Below, one piece after another: positions 7,654 to 11,897 of a stretch of 11,897 bases of DNA. The DNA comes from Chloroflexota bacterium (lineage in GTDB: Bacteria > Chloroflexota > Anaerolineae > Anaerolineales > UBA4823). The notes beneath the pieces were generated by a model, which was not told the origin of the DNA, searched no databases, and saw nothing but the letters and a program-made list of their open reading frames with translations. The DNA is taken from assembly GCA_030613705.1 (NCBI GenBank), contig JAUWLJ010000027.1:1-11897 (forward strand), read 5' to 3'. The position numbers and the translations under genes were made by a program. Position 1 is the first letter of the stretch, and the number at the start of each line of letters is the position of its first letter.

Positions 7654-8395
7654 TAGATAAACAACGTTTTACCAATACCTGGGCCATTTCTTGCCTATAT
7701 TCAGCAGATGCCCATTGATCTCCAGCCTGGCTATACGCAGCAGCCGCAGATATCTCTGCCCCACCTCTTTCGGGACCATCCATCGCCAAAATGGGTGTCT
7801 CACCAGAACCCCCTAAGACGACTCTTGTCCTGCCTGATGGCCAAAGTGCAACGGCTGTGCATACGATAGGTAAATCAGCGGGCGTGCGAGCGACATATTG
7901 ATAAGCTAATTGAACGTTTAAGGGCAACGTAATTTTTGTGATCAACTTCGAGTTTAGATTCTTATCACGCAATGCCAGAAGATCCCCTAAATTGATACGC
8001 TCTTCCCCAGGAATTAAAGTGATAGATGGATCGAGGGCAAGCATAGCCGTAGCGAAAGGAGATCTCCCATCAGAGGCGACCAGAGTCCCTGCAACCGTGC
8101 CTACCTGCCGGAGATTTAGTGATGCTTCTCGATAGATGGCATTCTTCAAACCTGTTTGAATCTGGGACTGTTCGTAAACCGCCTGTAAAGTTGCCGTTGC
8201 GCCGATCTCGAGTGTATTTCCTTTTGTTCGCAGAGTATTCAATCCCAGATCTTGTAAATCTACCACCGCAAAGGGTTCAATTTTGTAACGGTCGATGGCG
8301 GAGCCTCCACCCATGAATACCGTTTTGGTTTCCGGATCATCTACCAGTGCAAGCGCTTCAGCGAGATTCTGAGGGCGATAATATTCGACGATCAT
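7640..8395 (-). CDS. Molybdenum hydroxylase FAD-binding subunit, short and divergent
   Basis: A protein of 251 residues of the CoxM/XdhB FAD-binding (FAD_binding_5) family, which carries electrons from the Fe-S clusters to an acceptor. It starts MIVEYYRPQNLAEALAL, the usual beginning. It has GGGSAID at 29-35 (normally GG-GTDL-like) and GTVAGTL at 99-105, where the common GGN asparagine is Thr104. DGRSPFATAML replaces the usual ASPA segment. Family members are usually near 290 residues, so the C-terminal FAD-subunit domain looks reduced; the end of the frame is a normal stop. FAD may still bind, but these changes mark a separate subfamily. The ATG overlaps the thioesterase stop as TAATG, a strong coupling signal. 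The gene ends 44 bases before the Fe-S/Mo fusion, its likely partner. The second FAD protein at 751-2205 has more canonical motifs. Confidence 0.9.
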   Translation of the reverse strand: MIVEYYRPQNLAEALALVDDPETKTVFMGGGSAIDRYKIEPFAVVDLQDLGLNTLRTKGNTLEIGATATLQAVYEQSQIQTGLKNAIYREASLNLRQVGTVAGTLVASDGRSPFATAMLALDPSITLIPGEERINLGDLLALRDKNLNSKLITKITLPLNVQLAYQYVARTPADLPIVCTAVALWPSGRTRVVLGGSGETPILAMDGPERGGAEISAAAAYSQAGDQWASAEYRQEMAQVLVKRCLSRLDR

Positions 8396-8889
8396 TATTT
8401 TTCACTCAAATCCTGAATTTCCGCTCCATCCTGATAGACTTTCCACCCTAAAGCCTCCAAGTCGACGTCTTTCATCGCATCTTCGGGGAGATTAACAAGC
8501 AAAGCTTTCGCCTCAGCCAGCAGATCACCATCCGGTCCATAAATCTTACCAGTGCTGGAGGCCATCCTGGATTTGGATTTTTCCACCTGCCCGACCACGC
8601 GCAGCGGCTCTCCGACAGGTACATTTTTGCGGAATCGAATTTCTAGTTTGGCGGTAAACATGAACCGGGTCTGCTCACCATGCATGTGAGCACGCCCGGT
8701 GACTTCATCCAACATGGCGGTAACAATCCCACCATGAACCACCCCCGGGTAACCTTGAAAATGATCAGGAACCGTATAATCAGCGGTAACTTCACCAGGA
8801 CCAGTTTCATAAAAACGCAACTGTAATCCGTTATGATTTGCCAATCCGCAAACGAAGCAATGAAGGGAATTGGGTTGCAGTTTATGCAT
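8395..8889 (-). CDS. PaaI-type hotdog-fold thioesterase
   Basis: A protein of 164 residues. The hotdog core carries VVHGGIVTAMLDE: HGG at 52-54 and the acidic pair D61/E62, the usual catalytic region of PaaI/4HBT-like acyl-CoA thioesterases. The N-terminus has a C11-x2-C14 pair followed by GLANHNGLQLRF, seen in a subgroup of these proteins; two cysteines alone do not prove a metal site. After the core, a tail of about 35 residues (EDAMKDVDLEALGW onward) extends past the usual fold. AGGAG at 8904-8900 lies ten bases before the ATG. The stop TAA shares its last A with the ATG of the FAD-subunit gene, so the two are probably translated together. A CoA thioester near a molybdenum hydroxylase could be its substrate, or it may be a housekeeping editing enzyme. 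The specific substrate cannot be read from the sequence. Confidence 0.88.
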   Translation of the reverse strand: MHKLQPNSLHCFVCGLANHNGLQLRFYETGPGEVTADYTVPDHFQGYPGVVHGGIVTAMLDEVTGRAHMHGEQTRFMFTAKLEIRFRKNVPVGEPLRVVGQVEKSKSRMASSTGKIYGPDGDLLAEAKALLVNLPEDAMKDVDLEALGWKVYQDGAEIQDLSEK

Positions 8890-8899
8890 GGCTTAATCA

Positions 8900-8920
8900 C
8901 TCCTAATAGGTAAGATTATA
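8900..8920 (-). promoter_or_regulatory. Candidate proximal -10 box and ribosome site for the thioesterase gene
   Basis: A perfect TATAAT is present on the minus strand at 8920-8915, 25 bases before the thioesterase ATG, with AGGAG at 8904-8900. The region 17 bases upstream of the -10 reads GATTTA, a poor -35. Transcription from here would give a leader of only about 19 bases. It is a possible promoter, not a certain one. Confidence 0.4.
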
Positions 8921-9013
8921 CTATGCTCAAAAAGAGATAAATCCTTTTCTCAACCAGCAGGGGATGGAATCGGACAGGGATAAATGATTATGCGATGCGA
9001 GCATTTGCTGACG

Positions 9014-9041
9014 AAGATATCTTGATTTTTTGAGCGGTCAA
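9014..9041 (-). promoter_or_regulatory. Candidate distal promoter of the molybdenum hydroxylase operon, overlapping a palindrome
   Basis: The minus strand has TTGACC (9041-9036), a 16-base spacer, and TATCTT (9019-9014), a reasonable sigma-70-like pair. It lies directly after the terminator of the F420 module. The -10 overlaps a perfect ten-base palindrome AAGATATCTT at 9014-9023, a position where a repressor could block transcription. The leader to the thioesterase ATG would be about 118 bases. Of the two candidates this has the better -35. Confidence 0.45.
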
Positions 9042-9048
9042 TTATTTT

Positions 9049-9074
9049 AAAAAAGGCGGAGGCAGCTCCGCCTT
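9049..9074 (-). terminator. Intrinsic terminator of the F420 module
   Basis: A perfect nine-base stem, AAGGCGGAG (9053-9061) with CTCCGCCTT (9066-9074) around a GCAG tetraloop. On the minus strand six T residues follow the GC-rich part (complement of A at 9049-9054). It lies about 75 bases past the stop of the F420-dependent oxidoreductase gene and separates that module from the molybdenum hydroxylase operon. On the plus strand the stem is followed by GAATTTT, a weaker signal, and no plus-strand gene needs it. Confidence 0.9.
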
Positions 9075-9147
9075 GAATTTTGCAAACTCATTATTACGAA
9101 ATTTTATCCACCAGCTCCTCAGAAGCTGATATCTGACCATGAACCAA

Positions 9148-10140
9148 TTATGAAAATGTATCAATCAACAATTTGACATCCCCACCCACGGGATACAAAA
9201 TCGGTGCGGTGCAGCCATGCCGGCGGTATTCATCTACCTTGGTGCGGGCTTCTTCGGGTGTCCCCGAGGCGGTGATGCGGGTGATCAAATCTTCTGAAAC
9301 CAGGTGCTTGGCTTGCTGGATCTGTTCTTTCGTTGCCGGCCAACCCAGGATGGATTGGATTTCATCCACCACGTCCTGCGATACACCAGACGCTTTGGCG
9401 ATATGCGGTTGTTGAGCGAGATACTGAGTCAGTAATTCGCGAGTGCTATCCATCGCTTTTTCCCGATCAGTGTCAACTGAACATACAACCAGTTGCGGTC
9501 GATCAATATCGTCCAGGGTTCTTCCGGATTTCTTCGCACCCCGTGCTAATCGCTCCAAGGCACGATCATTGTATTCAGGGGGGACACAATAGTTTAAAAC
9601 CACCCCATCTGCGATCTCACCGGTGAGTTCCATCATCTTATTTCCAGTTGCGCCGATCATTATCGGCACATTTCTGGGTTCCCTGCGCCCGTGGACCACA
9701 TCCAGTTCTATCCCATCCACATGAATAAATTCCCCGTGAAAAGTTACCCTTTCCATGTTCAATAATCGACGGAGAATTTCGACAGTTTCTCGCATTGCGG
9801 TAAGAGGTTTTCGCCGCTCGATGCCTACATTACGAGCGAGTGGATCCCACCAGGCACCAATACCGCAAATAATACGGTTGGGCGCCAGATCATCGAGGGT
9901 CAGATATGTAGAAGCCAAGAGTCCGATATTGCGCGTCCAGTTATTAATCACCCCAGAACCGACTTTAATACTCTCAGTTACTGCAGCATAAGCTGCCATC
10001 GGCACGACTGCGTCTCGCACCAGCCGTGATTCAGCCTGCCAAACGGCTTCGAAGCCACGCTCCTCAGCGTAACGCACGTAATCCAGACCCTGGCGCAAAT
10101 CATGGGCATCTTGTAAATATAGAGCAACGCGTTCAGACAT
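9148..10140 (-). CDS. Luciferase-like, probably F420-dependent oxidoreductase
   Basis: A protein of 330 residues of the bacterial luciferase-like (LLM) superfamily, a TIM-barrel that uses FMN or F420. The first strand (VALYLQD), [36 protein letters not shown] and [25 protein letters not shown] follow the order seen in F420-dependent methylenetetrahydromethanopterin reductase (Mer)-like and related reductases. The length matches that group. Direct neighbourhood with cofC and cofD strongly favours F420 over FMN. There is no signal peptide, so it is cytosolic. GGAGG lies five bases before the ATG. It begins 49 bases after cofC and is followed by a strong terminator, so it is the last gene of its transcription unit. 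The hydride acceptor cannot be stated; a true Mer would act on methylene-tetrahydromethanopterin or a folate relative, but many paralogues have other substrates. Confidence 0.9.
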   Translation of the reverse strand: MSERVALYLQDAHDLRQGLDYVRYAEERGFEAVWQAESRLVRDAVVPMAAYAAVTESIKVGSGVINNWTRNIGLLASTYLTLDDLAPNRIICGIGAWWDPLARNVGIERRKPLTAMRETVEILRRLLNMERVTFHGEFIHVDGIELDVVHGRREPRNVPIMIGATGNKMMELTGEIADGVVLNYCVPPEYNDRALERLARGAKKSGRTLDDIDRPQLVVCSVDTDREKAMDSTRELLTQYLAQQPHIAKASGVSQDVVDEIQSILGWPATKEQIQQAKHLVSEDLITRITASGTPEEARTKVDEYRRHGCTAPILYPVGGDVKLLIDTFS

Positions 10141-10189
10141 CGGAACCTCCGCAAACGGGGTATTTTTGATGAATTATAGGATAATTCTT

Positions 10190-10801
10190 TCAGGCAGACC
10201 AGCTTTCCATCTCGTTACTCACCAGTTCTAAGTCCTCAGGCACATCCATGTCCAAGGCGAGTGAGGGAAGCTCACAAATCTCTAAACGTGCACCAGCCTG
10301 CCGGGCGCGTTGACAATGGCGCTCGAATGAGTCGGGGCCATAATCATACTCAATCAATCCCACAGGGCAAACCAATAGGGCGTTGGTCCCCTCTTTCTTC
10401 CGATCTGGTACTACTATCACAACAGGGGGATCTTTAACCAGCTCAAGCATGGCATAAACATCTTCCTTTGAGATCATCGGCAAATCTGAGGGAATGATCA
10501 GGACACCACGGGTCGCATATCTCTTAGCGACAATCGTGGCTCGTGTAAGAGCAACGTTTAGCTCGGGTGCTCCATTCTCCTGCACGGTGCGCGCTCCATG
10601 GGCACGTGCTAAAGATAAAGCTGCCTGGTCACGACTGACGACCAGTACGTGCTCAATTTCTGGTATTTCTTTTAATGTGTCTACAGTATGAATTAGTAAC
10701 TGACTGTTTAGGTCCAAACGCTCCTCTTCCGTTAATACTCCCGCCAAACGTGATTTTCCCCTCCGTAAAGGCTTAACCGGAACGATCGCCCATAATGTCA
10801 T
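10190..10801 (-). CDS. cofC: 2-phospho-L-lactate (or PEP) guanylyltransferase, F420 synthesis
   Basis: A protein of 203 residues of the CofC/FbiD family. It activates 2-phospholactate, or phosphoenolpyruvate in many bacteria, with GTP, releasing pyrophosphate; the product is used by CofD/FbiA. Motifs: VPVKPLRRGKSRLA at 7-20 (nucleotide-binding start), PSDLP at 104-108 with D106 as a metal-binding candidate, a DRKKEGTNALL segment, YGPDSFERH, and DMDVPEDLEL near the end. This order fits CofC better than the related MobA/MocA nucleotidyltransferases. AAAGG at 10815-10811 lies nine bases before the ATG. It follows cofD by 120 bases and precedes the F420-dependent oxidoreductase, completing a small F420 unit. 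The other F420 genes (cofE/fbiB, Fo synthase) are not in this window. The true substrate, lactate or PEP form, is not readable here. Confidence 0.93.
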   Translation of the reverse strand: MTLWAIVPVKPLRRGKSRLAGVLTEEERLDLNSQLLIHTVDTLKEIPEIEHVLVVSRDQAALSLARAHGARTVQENGAPELNVALTRATIVAKRYATRGVLIIPSDLPMISKEDVYAMLELVKDPPVVIVVPDRKKEGTNALLVCPVGLIEYDYGPDSFERHCQRARQAGARLEICELPSLALDMDVPEDLELVSNEMESWSA

Positions 10802-10810
10802 TTATCTTGT

Positions 10811-10876
10811 CCTTTCAATTTTCTACGGATAATCTACACCAATCTTCCTTACCAGATGAGTATATCAATGATTATA
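10811..10876 (-). promoter_or_regulatory. cofC: Weak candidate promoter and ribosome site before cofC
   Basis: The 120-base gap between cofD and cofC holds a perfect TATAAT on the minus strand (10876-10871), but 17 bases upstream only ACAAAA is found, a poor -35. AAAGG at 10815-10811 is a good ribosome site. The gap allows an internal promoter for cofC; it may simply be read through from cofD. Confidence 0.25.
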
Positions 10877-10921
10877 TTTTTCGGAGCCGATAATTTTGTT
10901 ATGTTCATCGTCAGGCTCGAT

Positions 10922-11897
10922 CTAAGGTAACATATTAGCGTTAACTAACTTTTTACCGAAATCAACCACCTGCTCAGCAAGACGGATCCGATCCTCAAGA
11001 GTCTTCATGAGGGTATTCGTTACCAATGTAGCCAATCCTAATCCGGTTATCTCCTGATCCTGGTCAATATCGAGGTGATCAAAAACAAATCCATTTAGTA
11101 AACCTCCCATATTCCGAGAACCATAATGCTGGGCGACACTGGCGGCGGATGGATTCAACCCCATTTCCAGGTACATTTTCGCAGCAGGACCTTTTACAGC
11201 TGCTCCAGCGATAATGGGCGAGACAGCGATCACTTGTTTCCGTCCCGTATCATCCAAAATGGCTTCTTTGATACCAGGAACAGCCAGGATCGGATCGATG
11301 CTGACCCAAGGATTCGAAGGACAGATGAGCACGATTTCAGCTTCGAACAATGATTTCTCCACTCCTGGGCTAGGTTGAGCTGATTCAATACCTGCGAAGT
11401 AAAAACCGGTAACATGCGGCTGGCATTTACGCTTGACAAAATAATCTTGAAATCCCAATTCGCCCTCGTCTGACTGCACCATTGTTGGGATCTGATCATC
11501 ACTCATCGGTAAGACGTGTGGTTCGATACCCCAGACCTCAGAAAATTTATTAGTTACCTCACTTAGTGTATAGCCTTTTGCGAGCAACCTGGTTCTCTCC
11601 AGGTGGGTACCCAAATCGCGATCGCCCAGCCGAAACCAGGTTGGTCCACCCAGTTCAGCAAGGCTTTGAAAAGCGTTCCAGGTCTCTGCCTTTTGTCCCC
11701 AACCGGTAGTCAAATTGGCTAAACCAGCCAAAGTGTAGCAGACAGTGTCTAGATCAGGACAAATACGCAGACCGAGGTGGTCGAAGTCATCCCCGGTATT
11801 AACAATCACGGTCAAAGAATCGCTCGGCAGGATTCTGGATAAGCCATCGACCAGCTTTGCACCCCCTACGCCACCTGCCATTGCGACAACCTTGATC
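10922..11897 (-). CDS. cofD: 2-phospho-L-lactate transferase (CofD/FbiA), N-terminus cut by the window edge
   Basis: CofD/FbiA moves the activated phospholactyl (or phosphoenolpyruvyl) group to Fo, giving F420-0 or dehydro-F420-0. The frame is open to the right edge: before the internal ATG at 11881 the codons read I-K-V-V-A, so the sequence is IKVVAMAGGVGGAKL, and the family usually begins M-K-V-V. The real start is therefore just beyond the window, and 11881 is an internal Met. Motifs in order: AGGVGGAKL, NTGDDFDHLGLRICPDLDTV, WFRLGDRDLGTHLERTRLL, PMSDDQIPT, ICPSNPWVSIDPIL and SPIIAGAAVKGPAAKM. About 325 residues in total, normal for the family. It should be cytosolic. It precedes cofC by 120 bases on the same strand. 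The key residues I can recognise look intact. Confidence 0.95.
   Translation of the reverse strand, partial: IKVVAMAGGVGGAKLVDGLSRILPSDSLTVIVNTGDDFDHLGLRICPDLDTVCYTLAGLANLTTGWGQKAETWNAFQSLAELGGPTWFRLGDRDLGTHLERTRLLAKGYTLSEVTNKFSEVWGIEPHVLPMSDDQIPTMVQSDEGELGFQDYFVKRKCQPHVTGFYFAGIESAQPSPGVEKSLFEAEIVLICPSNPWVSIDPILAVPGIKEAILDDTGRKQVIAVSPIIAGAAVKGPAAKMYLEMGLNPSAASVAQHYGSRNMGGLLNGFVFDHLDIDQDQEITGLGLATLVTNTLMKTLEDRIRLAEQVVDFGKKLVNANMLP

Noticed and set aside
8890..9013. Molybdenum-cofactor riboswitch in the leader of the hydroxylase operon
   Set aside because: I could not see the multi-helix structure expected of that motif; a covariance-model search would be needed and I see no direct support.
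10190..10801. CofC-like protein as the MocA/MobA molybdenum-cofactor nucleotidyltransferase of the hydroxylase
   Set aside because: The folds are related, but the EGTNALL and YGPDSFERH segments and adjacency to cofD fit CofC/FbiD.
1..11897. CRISPR arrays, insertion sequences, tRNA or rRNA genes
   Set aside because: No regularly spaced repeats, transposase motifs, terminal inverted repeats or structural RNA signatures were found by reading either strand.

Overview
This window reads as a bacterial chromosome segment in which every gene I can support lies on the minus strand, so transcription runs from the right edge to the left. Moderate base composition, F420-cofactor genes, a multi-gene molybdenum hydroxylase cluster and a CBS-containing family II pyrophosphatase together suggest a Chloroflexota bacterium, perhaps Anaerolineae. 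That taxonomic call is inference from gene content only; there is no rRNA or other marker here.

Right part (about 11897 to 9148): an F420 module. It starts with a 2-phospho-L-lactate (or PEP-derived) transferase of the CofD/FbiA family, whose start codon lies just outside the window. Next come a CofC/FbiD-type guanylyltransferase and a luciferase-like F420-dependent oxidoreductase. The module closes with a clear minus-strand intrinsic terminator at 9049-9074.

Middle and left part (8889 to about 405): a molybdenum hydroxylase (xanthine dehydrogenase superfamily) locus. In transcription order it holds a hotdog-fold thioesterase, a short FAD subunit coupled to it by a TAATG overlap, and a 1010-residue [2Fe-2S]/molybdenum-subunit fusion. 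After a 131-base gap come a DHH/DHHA2 pyrophosphatase with two CBS domains, an XdhC-type maturation factor, a second FAD protein with a [2Fe-2S] domain fused at its C-terminus, and a small two-helix membrane protein. Two promoter candidates lie between the terminator and the thioesterase.

Left edge (362 to 1): a minus-strand gene that runs off the window. It has a clean 120-codon reading frame and belongs to no family I recognise.

How the parts may work together: the Mo/Fe-S fusion would oxidise an N-heterocycle or aldehyde-like substrate. Its AYRGYGVPQ segment resembles the xanthine dehydrogenase Arg motif. Electrons would pass through Fe-S clusters to one of the FAD proteins, with XdhC supplying mature cofactor. 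The most unusual aspect is the stoichiometry: two FAD domains and two [2Fe-2S] domains accompany a single Mo-binding domain, and one FAD/Fe-S pair is fused in the order FAD then Fe-S. No mobile element, CRISPR array, tRNA or rRNA was seen.
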